In this document: in pieces, positions 1-7,751 of the stretch
Numbering within the stretch: the first letter of the stretch is position 1
Layout of the letters: each line of letters starts with the position of its first letter
Notes under the pieces: generated by a model
The model's database searches: none
What the model was told of the DNA's origin: nothing
What the model saw: the letters and a program-made list of their open reading frames with translations, nothing else
Source: Bacillota bacterium
GTDB taxonomy: Bacteria > Bacillota > Clostridia > Peptostreptococcales > Anaerovoracaceae
Direction: 5' to 3'
DNA: 51,867 nucleotides
Assembly (NCBI GenBank): GCA_019420525.1
Contig: JAHZHA010000013.1
Location: 1-51,867 of the forward strand
Translations under genes and position numbers: made by a program

Positions 1-567
1 TACCGTGATGTCATCTGCAGAGTCTCCCGTGCTGCGGAACACATCCCGGAATCGGAGCGCAAAAAGGTGTATCATTCCATCAATGAAGCGGTGAGAACCG
101 ACGGGGAAGACAGTCTGGGAAATGACTGGGTTACCTGCGCGGGCGCAGTCAACGTATCGGCACAGCATACGGAATCTCTCCAGGAGGAAAGCGGTGATTA
201 CTATGCCGGAATCGAACAGATTTTCGTCTGGGATCCCGATGTGATGATCTGCAACGAAGCGGCGACGAAAGATTATCTGCTGACGGATACCAAGTGGTCG
301 GGACTGCGGGCTGTGCAGGAAAAGCAGGTGTACAACATTCCGGTAGGCGCCACCCGGTGGGGGCAGCGGGGAAGTCTGGAGACCTTCTTCGCCATGATCT
401 GGCTAGGAGTGACGATCTATCCGGAATATTATGCGGATTTTGACCTGAAGCAGGAAGTCACGCAGTTTTACGATGAAATTCTGGGTCTTCAGATCGATGA
501 TTCCGCCTATGAAAAGATGCTGTCAGGTACAGGAATCCGAAATGCCAGCAGCGTGTCCGGGGGATGA
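1..567 (+). CDS. Iron-complex type ABC substrate-binding protein, C-terminal part (5' truncated)
   Basis: The frame is open from the first base and ends at a TGA at 565-567, so the start lies outside the window. The visible 188 residues match the second lobe of periplasmic-binding-fold proteins that capture ferric siderophores, haem or cobalamin. They include a segment of the kind 'IFVWDPDVMICNEAAT', which is the usual 'dpDviiv' strand, then a 'GLRAVQEKQVYNIP' stretch and a terminal helix ending in 'YDEILGLQ'. The family feeds a FecCD-type permease. No permease follows here, so any partner genes lie upstream. It is related to, but clearly different from, the binding protein at 9605. The ligand cannot be told from this part. 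Confidence 0.8.
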   Translation, partial: YRDVICRVSRAAEHIPESERKKVYHSINEAVRTDGEDSLGNDWVTCAGAVNVSAQHTESLQEESGDYYAGIEQIFVWDPDVMICNEAATKDYLLTDTKWSGLRAVQEKQVYNIPVGATRWGQRGSLETFFAMIWLGVTIYPEYYADFDLKQEVTQFYDEILGLQIDDSAYEKMLSGTGIRNASSVSGG

Positions 568-600
568 GGTCCGGGAAAAGTATAGAATTATTTAAAAGCT

Positions 601-639
601 AAACGCATCTGTTTTCTGACGGATGCGTTTTATTTTTTT
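601..639 (+). terminator. Rho-independent terminator after the binding protein
   Basis: A 9-bp stem (601-609 with 622-630, AAACGCATC/GATGCGTTT) has a 12-base loop and runs into a T-rich tract at 628-639. It closes the transcript of the truncated binding-protein gene. Confidence 0.85.
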
Positions 640-776
640 CATATATGAGTTGGGGTTTAATATAAATTTTACCCTTCATTTCCCGGGAAAGACGGAAAAC
701 GGCTACAAGAAATATGCTGTTATGATAGAATTATTGTATCCGACATATAAGCGCGGAAATCGATAAGAAGACAGGG

Positions 777-1706
777 ATGAAAATTGAAATGGAAATAAAT
801 GTAAATAAACAAAAAACGGAAGGATTCGTCCGGCCGGAGATCCGGATGATCGCCCTGGATCTGGACGGAACGACGCTGGACCGGAAGATGCGGGTTACGG
901 AGCGAACGGTGCAGGCCATGGAAGAGGCCGCACGCAGAGGTGTCCAGGTGGTCATTTCCACGGGACGGACGTATCATACGCTTCCGGAGCAGCTGCAGGA
1001 GATCAGAGGGCTGGAGTACGCGGTGACGTCCAACGGAGCCATCATCAATAAACTGAAGACGGGAGAGATCGTCTACCGGAACTGTCTGCCCCGGGAAGCG
1101 GTGGAGCGGGCGGCCGGAATTTTCCGTCAGGAAGGCGTCGGCTCCTGCGGACAGGGCGTACGGGCGGGTTCCGGATGCGGACCGGTCAGTCTCGAAGTCT
1201 TTACCGGCGGAAATGCTTTCATGGAGCGGAGCGAGCTGGAGGACATCCGACAAAACGGTTCCACTTACCGCAATACCTTTTACGTTTCCACAACCCGGAA
1301 AGCGGCGGACGGAATTGTGGACTTTATGCTGGATCACCGGGAACAGATCGAAAATATCTGCCTCAATTTTCCGGATATATCGGCGAGACCGGCGTGGCGG
1401 GAACGGCTGAGCGCGCTGTCCGGCGTAACACTGACCACATCTCTGCCGCATAATATGGAAATCGGAGGGAAAAACACCAGCAAGGGAGAAGCTCTCCGCT
1501 TTCTGTCGGCACAGCTGGGGATCGCGGCGGAACAGCTGATGGCCTGCGGAGACAGTCCCAACGACGCCTCGATGATCCGGCTGGCGGGACTGGGGATCGT
1601 CATGGGAAATTCCCCGTCAGAGATGAAGCAGATGGCTGATTTTGTGACGGACAGCAATGAAGCCGACGGTGTGGCGAAAGCCATCGAACGGTTCGTTCTG
1701 GGGTGA
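777..1706 (+). CDS. HAD-superfamily hydrolase, Cof/YidA-like phosphatase
   Basis: This is a 309-residue protein of the Cof subfamily of haloacid-dehalogenase phosphatases, which usually dephosphorylate sugar phosphates, flavin or pyridoxal phosphates in the cytoplasm. Motif I is 'ALDLDGTTLD', with the nucleophile Asp28 and Asp30. Motif II is 'ISTGRT', and motif III/IV is 'ACGDSPNDASMI' near residue 260. About 20 residues precede the usual family start. The ATG at 777 is preceded by only a weak GACAGGG, and internal ATGs at 789 and 846 are possible starts, so the N-terminus is uncertain. The cap domain carries several Gly/Cys residues (about 120-135) that look atypical. The substrate is unknown. 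The next gene starts 10 bases downstream and is probably co-transcribed. Confidence 0.88.
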   Translation: MKIEMEINVNKQKTEGFVRPEIRMIALDLDGTTLDRKMRVTERTVQAMEEAARRGVQVVISTGRTYHTLPEQLQEIRGLEYAVTSNGAIINKLKTGEIVYRNCLPREAVERAAGIFRQEGVGSCGQGVRAGSGCGPVSLEVFTGGNAFMERSELEDIRQNGSTYRNTFYVSTTRKAADGIVDFMLDHREQIENICLNFPDISARPAWRERLSALSGVTLTTSLPHNMEIGGKNTSKGEALRFLSAQLGIAAEQLMACGDSPNDASMIRLAGLGIVMGNSPSEMKQMADFVTDSNEADGVAKAIERFVLG

Positions 1707-1716
1707 AACAGTAAAG

Positions 1717-2418
1717 ATGAAAAAGGAACTGGAATATTTTTACATAGGAGAATCTTACGGCGGAAATCAGGAATGGTTTCAGGACCACATGATGAATATC
1801 GGAGGCTGCGGCGCTGTGACGGCCTGCGACTGCTGCATTTTTCTCGCACGTGACCACGGGCTCACATTTCTCTATCCGGGAGATCCGGGCCATGTCACCC
1901 GCTGGGATTACCTGCGGTTTGCAGGAAAGATGAAACCGTATCTGAGGCCGCGCAAGGGCGGAATCAATACGCTAGATATGTTTCTGGAAGGATTCCGGGG
2001 CTATCTGCACGACGCGGCAGGCAGGAGCAAAGACCGGCCGCCTGTCGGCTTTGAGACGGTTCCGGGAGACGTTTCCTGCCGGCAGGCTGCGGAGGCTGTT
2101 GTGAGGCAGATCGGTGACCGGCTGCCGGTGCTCTGCCTTACCCTGCATCACAGCAATCCCGCAATGGAGGACTACGTGTGGCACTGGTTTCTGCTGACGG
2201 GATACGAGTGTCCCCGGATTTCCGGCGCAGCGCAGGATCTCATCCGGGAGACGCCGGAAAACTGCCTGCCGATGAAGGTCAAGGCTGTGACCTACGGCGA
2301 ATACGAGTGGATCGATTTTGAGACGCTGTGGGATACCGGGTATGAGCAGAAAGGCGGACTGATTCTGCCGCGGGTGACGGCGAAAGAGGAAGCCGGCCGG
2401 ACGGGGAAGATTCTCTGA
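1717..2418 (+). CDS. Uncharacterised protein, possible papain/C39-like cysteine protease fold
   Basis: This 233-residue protein was not recognised with confidence. I chose the ATG at 1717 (start MKKELEYFY), which follows the HAD gene by 10 bases. An earlier in-frame start at 1657 would overlap that gene by 50 bases. A Gly/Cys-rich segment 'GGCGAVTACDCC' near residue 30 and a later 'WHWFLLTGYE' near residue 163 resemble the catalytic Cys and His blocks of C39-like or papain-like proteins of Clostridia, where the histidine precedes a hydrophobic strand ending in TGY. No signal peptide or membrane segment is seen, so the protein is probably cytoplasmic. Adjacent genes are a HAD phosphatase and a cell-wall or spore hydrolase. 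The protease reading is inference from two motifs only. Confidence 0.6.
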   Translation: MKKELEYFYIGESYGGNQEWFQDHMMNIGGCGAVTACDCCIFLARDHGLTFLYPGDPGHVTRWDYLRFAGKMKPYLRPRKGGINTLDMFLEGFRGYLHDAAGRSKDRPPVGFETVPGDVSCRQAAEAVVRQIGDRLPVLCLTLHHSNPAMEDYVWHWFLLTGYECPRISGAAQDLIRETPENCLPMKVKAVTYGEYEWIDFETLWDTGYEQKGGLILPRVTAKEEAGRTGKIL

Positions 2419-2512
2419 GTGAGCTGTCTGCAGCAGCAGGTCTGCGCCGGAAGGAAAATGCATATATTCATAGTGAAACCATGACGCAGCAGCGGATGAA
2501 AAGGAGTGAACC

Positions 2513-3709
2513 ATGAATATATACATCGTGAAGCCGGGAGATACGGTCAGCGGTATCGCGCAGGCGTCCGGCATATCCGAAGAGGAAATCGTCTATATCA
2601 ATCAGATCGCTTATCCGTATCTTCTGGCGGTGGGGCAGGCTCTTCTGCTGCCCGGCAGAGCCGCCGGGGAACCTGTGGAAGCGGAAGTGCAGAGCGCAGA
2701 CGGAGAAGGGGAAGGAGCAGGAGAGGGCAGAAGAACGGCTGTGATGGGAGGATATGCCTATCCTTTTATTGATGAAGTGACTCTGTCGGAGACGCTTTCC
2801 TATCTCACGTCCATTTCCGTATTCTCTTACGGATTCCGGCCGGACGGTACGCTGGTGCCGCCGCAGACGGATGACGGAAGAATGATCCGGAGAGCGCTTG
2901 ACCGGGGTGTAAGGCCGATTCTGACGCTGACGCCTTTCGATGCGCAGGATCGTTTCAGCAGTATTCTCGTCACTTCGGTGCTCCATAATCCGCCGGCCCG
3001 GGAGAATCTGATACGGAATCTTCTCGCGATCATGCCGGAAAAACAGTTTGCCGGCGTGGATCTGGATTTTGAATTCGTCAGGGCATCCGACCGGGATCTC
3101 TACACGGCTTTTACCGCCGAACTGCGGGGCAGGATGAACGAGGCGGGTTATACCGTTTCCGTGGCGCTGGCTCCGAAGACATCCGATGAACAGGCGGGGC
3201 TTTTTTACGAAGGGATCGATTACGCGGGCCTGGGTGCGGCGGCCGACAGCGTGCTTCTGATGACGTACGAATGGGGATATGCCGGAAGTCCTCCGATGGC
3301 TGTGGCTCCGCTGGATCAGGTGCGGCGCGTGGCGGAATATGCCGTGTCCCGGATTCCGGCGGCGAAGATCTGCCTCGGGATTCCGAATTACGGATACGAC
3401 TGGACGCTGCCTTTCAGTCAGGGAGCGCCCAGCGCCCGTACCATCGGAAATGTTGAAGCTGTACAGCAGGCGGCGGAAAAGGGAGCGGAAATCTTTTTCG
3501 ACGAGACGGCACAGACGCCGTATTATTCCTATATCGAAGACGGCGTGACCCACGAAGTCTGGTTTGAAGATGTCCGGAGCATCGCGGCGAAATTCTCTCT
3601 GATCGAGGAATACGGGCTGAGCGGCGCCGGGTACTGGCAGCTGATGCGGCTTTTCCGGGCCAACTGGATTCTGGCGGAGGATACGTTCCGCATCTTTGGG
3701 CGGCAGTGA
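2513..3709 (+). CDS. LysM domain plus GH18 glycosyl hydrolase (SleL/YaaH-like)
   Basis: This 398-residue protein begins with one LysM peptidoglycan-binding domain (about residues 2-47: 'YIVKPGDTVSGIA' to 'LLLPG'). A Glu/Gly-rich linker follows (about 50-75), then a glycosyl hydrolase family 18 barrel to the end. The barrel motif 'GVDLDFEFV' supplies the DxDxE acid/base, with Asp183, Asp185 and Glu187. The family includes spore-cortex N-acetylglucosaminidases such as SleL and YaaH, which normally have two LysM domains, so this one is shorter at the front. No Sec signal peptide is present, as is usual for spore-deposited members. The start ATG at 2513 follows an AAGGAG site at 2501-2506. A spore or cortex role is inference, because no other sporulation gene is nearby except possibly the PBP at 46591. 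Confidence 0.9.
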   Translation: MNIYIVKPGDTVSGIAQASGISEEEIVYINQIAYPYLLAVGQALLLPGRAAGEPVEAEVQSADGEGEGAGEGRRTAVMGGYAYPFIDEVTLSETLSYLTSISVFSYGFRPDGTLVPPQTDDGRMIRRALDRGVRPILTLTPFDAQDRFSSILVTSVLHNPPARENLIRNLLAIMPEKQFAGVDLDFEFVRASDRDLYTAFTAELRGRMNEAGYTVSVALAPKTSDEQAGLFYEGIDYAGLGAAADSVLLMTYEWGYAGSPPMAVAPLDQVRRVAEYAVSRIPAAKICLGIPNYGYDWTLPFSQGAPSARTIGNVEAVQQAAEKGAEIFFDETAQTPYYSYIEDGVTHEVWFEDVRSIAAKFSLIEEYGLSGAGYWQLMRLFRANWILAEDTFRIFGRQ

Positions 3710-3870
3710 CTGAGCCGCCCGGAGAAATCCGGCCTCCGATTCTTCTCCGACCTGCGGAGCCGTTCCGCGGCAGCTGCGCTGTCTTTCGTTCCGTCCGCTG
3801 TACGGCATTTTTTGCAGATGAATGTGATACCGGAACGCGTAAAAAACATAGCTTACGGGTATGAAAAGAG

Positions 3871-3901
3871 TTGTGAGAAAACTGTGTGAAAATGATATAC
3901 T
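3871..3901 (+). promoter_or_regulatory. Candidate promoter for bcp
   Basis: TTGTGA (3871-3876) and TATACT (3896-3901) are separated by 19 bases, a little long for sigma-A, and lie just upstream of the peroxiredoxin start. The -10 element is convincing and the -35 is weak. Confidence 0.4.
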
Positions 3902-3928
3902 TTTATCGGAAATTCGGAGGAAAAAAAC

Positions 3929-4387
3929 ATGCTTGAAACGGGAACGCCCGCTCCTGACTTCACGCTGAAGGATCAGGACGGAAAAGATGTGAAGCTGTCG
4001 GATTACAGAGGAAAAAAAGTGGTCCTCTATTTTTACAGCAAAGATAATACTTCGGGCTGTTCGGCCCAGGCCTGCGGGTATAACGATCTGCTGGATGAGT
4101 TTGCGGAGGAAGGCGCGGAAGTGATCGGCATCAGCAAAGATTCCTGGGAATCTCACCGGCGCTTTGCGGACAAAAAGGGCCTGCGGTTTACGCTGCTGTC
4201 CGATCCCGGGCGGGAGGTAATCGCGCGGTATGATGTCCTGAAGGAGAAGAAGAGTGGAGGAAAGGTGACGGCAGCTACCGTACGTTCGTCGTATCTCATC
4301 GACGAGAACGGCGTGATCGTGGAAGCGCGGGGCAATGTCAGAGCGGCGGAAAATCCGGCGGACATGCTGGCGGCGTTGAGAGGCTGA
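3929..4387 (+). CDS. bcp: Thiol peroxidase, peroxiredoxin Bcp/PrxQ type
   Basis: A 152-residue cytoplasmic peroxiredoxin, the normal Bcp length, that reduces hydrogen and organic peroxides with electrons from thioredoxin. Visible family features are 'PAPDFTLKDQDGK' at the start, 'KVVLYFYSKDNTSGCSAQAC' containing the peroxidatic cysteine (GC) and, five residues later, the PrxQ-type resolving cysteine, and 'VIGISKDSWESHRRFADK'. The active-site loop reads TSGCS instead of the common TPGCT. The proline substitution is unusual but the threonine and cysteine are kept. The ATG is preceded by CGGAGG with 7 bases of spacing. It appears to be a single-gene unit, fitting an oxygen-sensitive anaerobe that must detoxify peroxide. 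Confidence 0.92.
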   Translation: MLETGTPAPDFTLKDQDGKDVKLSDYRGKKVVLYFYSKDNTSGCSAQACGYNDLLDEFAEEGAEVIGISKDSWESHRRFADKKGLRFTLLSDPGREVIARYDVLKEKKSGGKVTAATVRSSYLIDENGVIVEARGNVRAAENPADMLAALRG

Positions 4388-4436
4388 CGCGCCGATTCTT
4401 TTCTGCCGATTCTCTCCGCTACTTGCGGTCAATTCA

Positions 4437-4465
4437 TTGATAAAAAAGTGACAGATTGGTATAAT
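4437..4465 (+). promoter_or_regulatory. Strong sigma-A promoter of the LRR-VWA-MoxR operon
   Basis: TTGATA (4437-4442), a 17-base spacer and TATAAT (4460-4465) give a near-consensus promoter. It sits about 35 bases upstream of the first start codon, whose ribosome site is AAAGGGGG. No operator-like repeat is apparent. Confidence 0.8.
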
Positions 4466-4499
4466 AAACGAAGAAAACATCGGAAAGGGGGCCGTTAAA

Positions 4500-5339
4500 A
4501 TGAAGAAGAAAGAATATTCGCCGGAATCTGATTTCAATGTCAGTTATGACGGCAGATCTCTGGTGATTACGGCCTGCAGCGACAAGACATCCCGGGAGAT
4601 TCTAGTACCGCCTCTCATCAACGGGCGGCCGGTGACAGAGATCGGTAACGGGGCTTTTACATTCTGCCATGAGCTCAGGAGGATCGTCCTTCCCGACACG
4701 GTTACATCTATCGACAATGCGGCGTTCCGCGGCTGCAGAAATCTGGTGGATGCCGTTTTGTCGAAGGAACTGCGTTCCATCGGCGCGCTGAGTTTCGCCG
4801 GCTGTTTGAAGCTCAGAAGGGTGACGCTGGGAAACTGCCTGGAGCGTTTTGAAATGAACTCATTCCGGGAGTGCCCGGAGCTGCGCGAAATCGTCATATG
4901 GCACAGAGAAAAAGGAGAATATATGTCTTTTGCCGTGTCTTCGGAAGAGGATGTGGCCATCTGGCTGTATCTGCGGGGTGTGCTGAGCGCCACGGCGCCG
5001 CACGGAGCGTATATGGACAAGTATGATGCGACGTTTCTCGAAATCAAAGGCGAGTATGACGTTTACAATATTGCGGTTTCGCGGCTGCGCAATCCGGTCG
5101 ATCTCTCGCCGGAGCGCCGGCAGATCTACGAGAATGCTCTCAGCGGCGCGGTTCCGCAGATCATACGGCAGGACCGGGTGGATCAGCTCACCGCCATCGG
5201 AGAGCTGGGATGTATCAAAGAGGATGCGCTGGACGAATATATCCATACGGCAAGCCGCATCGGAGGCGGATGTATCGCTTATCTGCTGGAATACAAGCAC
5301 AGAATCGGAAAGAGTACGGGATACGATTTTTCTCTTTAA
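4500..5339 (+). CDS. BspA-type leucine-rich-repeat protein with a helical C-terminal region
   Basis: A 279-residue protein. Residues about 25-150 hold several LRR_5 (BspA-like) repeats with the pattern 'aFxxCxxLrxvxlPdxvtxIdxxAF', for example 'AFTFCHELRRIVLPDTV', 'AFRGCRNLVDAVLSKELRSI' and 'SFAGCLKLRRVTL'. Residues about 195-279 form a mostly helical region with no recognised family, looking like an adaptor or ankyrin-like segment. Many BspA-type proteins are secreted, but this one has no signal peptide or anchor, so it is probably cytoplasmic and binds other proteins. It is first in an operon with the VWA protein (21 bases downstream) and the MoxR ATPase, behind a strong promoter. That context suggests it recognises clients or partners for the AAA+/VWA pair, which is inference. 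Confidence 0.82.
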   Translation: MKKKEYSPESDFNVSYDGRSLVITACSDKTSREILVPPLINGRPVTEIGNGAFTFCHELRRIVLPDTVTSIDNAAFRGCRNLVDAVLSKELRSIGALSFAGCLKLRRVTLGNCLERFEMNSFRECPELREIVIWHREKGEYMSFAVSSEEDVAIWLYLRGVLSATAPHGAYMDKYDATFLEIKGEYDVYNIAVSRLRNPVDLSPERRQIYENALSGAVPQIIRQDRVDQLTAIGELGCIKEDALDEYIHTASRIGGGCIAYLLEYKHRIGKSTGYDFSL

Positions 5340-5360
5340 TGCAGAAAACGGGGAACAAAT

Positions 5361-7751
5361 ATGGCTGATGTGAAAACAATAAATGAAAAGAACCGGAAAG
5401 AAGACAAGAGTATTTCCGATGAGCGGGCGGAAGCCGTCAGAGCGGAGGCCGACCGGATCGCCTCGCAGATTCTGACGCTCACCCGGAACGGACTTTTTGT
5501 CTCTCTCCGTTTTCTCGATCTGGCGCTGTGCCAGTTCGAATATATCAATTCCGACAAGATCAGAGGAATTTCCACCACGGGGCAGCATATCATCTACAGC
5601 AGCCAGTATGTCATCGAGAATTACATGAAAGACCGTCAGGCGCTGTCGCGGGATTATCTGCACATGGTTCTTCACTGTGTCTTCCGCCACCCTTTCGTGT
5701 CGGAAAATCTCAACGAAGAATACTGGAATCTGGCGACGGACATCGCTGTAGAGACGATTATCGACGAGCTGGATCTCAGGCAGACCTCTGTGAAAAACTG
5801 CGATGAGGTGGGAGCCGAGGTGGCGCGCATCAAAAAGATGATGCGTCATGTCACGGCGGAACAGGTCTATCAGATGCTTCTGTCGGGAGCATTTTCCCAG
5901 AAAGACATCGAATACTGGGAAAAGCTGTTTTACCGGGACGATCACAGGGTCTGGTGGGAAATCGCCAGACAGATCGCGGAAGAACTGAAGCGGCGTCAGG
6001 AGGAAGAAAAGAAGGAAGAACCTCCAGAGAGCGACCGTGAGAATAAGGAATGTCCTCAGGATGAAGACGAAGGTCAGGAGGAGGAAAATGCAGAAGACGA
6101 AGGAGAAAATCCGGAAAAAGGTCAGGAAGGCGAAGCCTCTGAAGAAGATGGGGAAGAGTCTGAAGAAGACAGCGGCGATGCTGGAGAAGACGGCGGAGAT
6201 TCCGGTGAAGAAGATCAGGAAGAAGAGGAAGGCTCTGAAGAATCAGAAGAGAACAGCGGCGATGATTCAGAAGAAGGTGAAGAAGGCGGAGACTCCGGTG
6301 AAGATGGAGAGAACCGTGAGGAAGGTGAAGATTCCGATGAATACGAAGAAGAATATTCCAGTACGCCGGGCCAGTCGATGGAGCGCGAGAATCCTGATGA
6401 TATTGCCGATCCTGATTCTGACACGCAGGAAAGCGGAAACGACAGCGACGGAGAAGGAACCGGCGGAGGAAAGCCGGATGAAAAGAATCCGCAGCAGTCT
6501 GACGAAGAAGGTTCGTCCCGGAAAAACGACCAGTCAGGAGAAGGCTTAGAGGGGCAGGACGACCACCACAAGCCGGAGGGCAAAAATAACGGGGCCGATT
6601 CGCTGGAAGGACGCACGGATGAAGGCCGGAGGGACGATTCCATGGGCGACGATCCGTTTGGCGACGAACAGCACCAGAACAGCGGTGCCCTGAGCGACGG
6701 CGGAAGCAATTCCAAAGGCTCGGGACAGCAGGGGCAGCATTCCGCCGGAACGGGCGGAGGCGGCGACGGCTCTCAGTCCGCGTGGGAGCACGAATCCGGA
6801 GGCGCCAACCGCAGAGACGGCGGAGAAAAGAACGCGGAAGACCGCCGTCAGCTGTCGGGAGACGCAAATCCGGACACCGAGCAGGAGATGTCCCAAGGCG
6901 AGATTCCGAAGGAAGAAGCCGTTCCGACAGAGGCTTCAAAAGAAGGTGGAGATCAGGAAGAAAAAGAACCTTCCTACATGCACAGCGGCGAAGAGCAGGA
7001 AGAACTGAAGGACAAGTGGAAAGATCTCAGCGAGCGGATTCTGGTGGATCTGCAGACATCCTCCAAGGAATGGGGCGAGCGGTCCGATACGATGCTCCAG
7101 GGTGTCAAGAAGATCAACCGTGACAAATACGATTATTCCACGTTCCTGAGAAAGTTTGCCACCATGCGGGAAGATATCCAGATCAATCCGGAGGAGTTCG
7201 ACTATGTCTACTATACTTTCGGAATGGAGCGCTACGGAAACATTCCGCTGATCGAACCGCTGGAATACAAAGAGGTGAAGAAGGTCAGAGATTTTGTCAT
7301 CGCCATCGACACATCGGGTTCCTGTGCCGGAGAAGTCGTCCAGAAATTCCTGGACAAGACGTATTCTCTGTTTACACAGCAGGAAAACTTCTTTAAGAAG
7401 ATCAATCTCCACATCATTCAGTGCGACGCGCAGATTCAGAGTGATGTGAAGATCACCTGCAAAGAGGAATTTGACGATTATGTGAGAGATCTGGAATTCA
7501 AAGGATTCGGAGGAACCGACTTCCGTCCGGTCTTCGAGTATGTCAATGAGATGATCGAGCGCAGAGAGTTCGACGATCTGAAAGGACTCATCTATTTTAC
7601 GGACGGCAACGGCACATATCCGCAGAAACGTCCGCCTTATGAGACGGCCTTCGTCTTCGTTGATGACGATGAATTCGAATACGAGGTTCCGAGCTGGGCC
7701 ATGAAGCTGGTTCTGGAGACCAGTGATATTATGCAGGAGGTACTGATATGA
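5361..7751 (+). CDS. DUF2201-type metallopeptidase-like/VWA protein with a giant acidic linker
   Basis: This 796-residue protein has three parts. Residues about 30-205 resemble the putative metallopeptidase domain of DUF2201 proteins, with the zinc-site-like H101-M-V-L-H105 followed by His110. Residues about 212-548 are a disordered linker, first almost pure Glu/Asp/Gly/Ser and then Gly/Ser/Gln/Asn-rich. Residues about 640-796 are a von Willebrand A-like domain with the MIDAS motif 'DTSGS' (650-654), Thr719 of 'GFGGTDF' and 'YFTDGNG' (745-751). No signal peptide is present. Such proteins typically pair with MoxR AAA+ ATPases, and here the MoxR gene overlaps the stop codon (ATGA). The linker is far longer than usual. 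Whether the HxxxH site is catalytic is unknown. Confidence 0.88.
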   Translation: MADVKTINEKNRKEDKSISDERAEAVRAEADRIASQILTLTRNGLFVSLRFLDLALCQFEYINSDKIRGISTTGQHIIYSSQYVIENYMKDRQALSRDYLHMVLHCVFRHPFVSENLNEEYWNLATDIAVETIIDELDLRQTSVKNCDEVGAEVARIKKMMRHVTAEQVYQMLLSGAFSQKDIEYWEKLFYRDDHRVWWEIARQIAEELKRRQEEEKKEEPPESDRENKECPQDEDEGQEEENAEDEGENPEKGQEGEASEEDGEESEEDSGDAGEDGGDSGEEDQEEEEGSEESEENSGDDSEEGEEGGDSGEDGENREEGEDSDEYEEEYSSTPGQSMERENPDDIADPDSDTQESGNDSDGEGTGGGKPDEKNPQQSDEEGSSRKNDQSGEGLEGQDDHHKPEGKNNGADSLEGRTDEGRRDDSMGDDPFGDEQHQNSGALSDGGSNSKGSGQQGQHSAGTGGGGDGSQSAWEHESGGANRRDGGEKNAEDRRQLSGDANPDTEQEMSQGEIPKEEAVPTEASKEGGDQEEKEPSYMHSGEEQEELKDKWKDLSERILVDLQTSSKEWGERSDTMLQGVKKINRDKYDYSTFLRKFATMREDIQINPEEFDYVYYTFGMERYGNIPLIEPLEYKEVKKVRDFVIAIDTSGSCAGEVVQKFLDKTYSLFTQQENFFKKINLHIIQCDAQIQSDVKITCKEEFDDYVRDLEFKGFGGTDFRPVFEYVNEMIERREFDDLKGLIYFTDGNGTYPQKRPPYETAFVFVDDDEFEYEVPSWAMKLVLETSDIMQEVLI

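Noticed and set aside
2468..4537. A 689-codon open frame on the minus strand
   Set aside because: It is antisense to the GH18 and Bcp genes, whose domains and ribosome sites are clear. The product is Arg/His/Ser-rich without any domain, a by-product of the plus-strand codon bias.
6010..6360. Repeat tract considered as a CRISPR-like or minisatellite array
   Set aside because: Units are short, imperfect and in frame with an acidic coding sequence. There are no conserved repeats with unique spacers.
5851..6939. Long frames on both strands inside the acidic linker
   Set aside because: They arise from the repetitive purine-rich linker. The Arg/Leu/Pro- or Lys-rich products are mirror images of the repeat.
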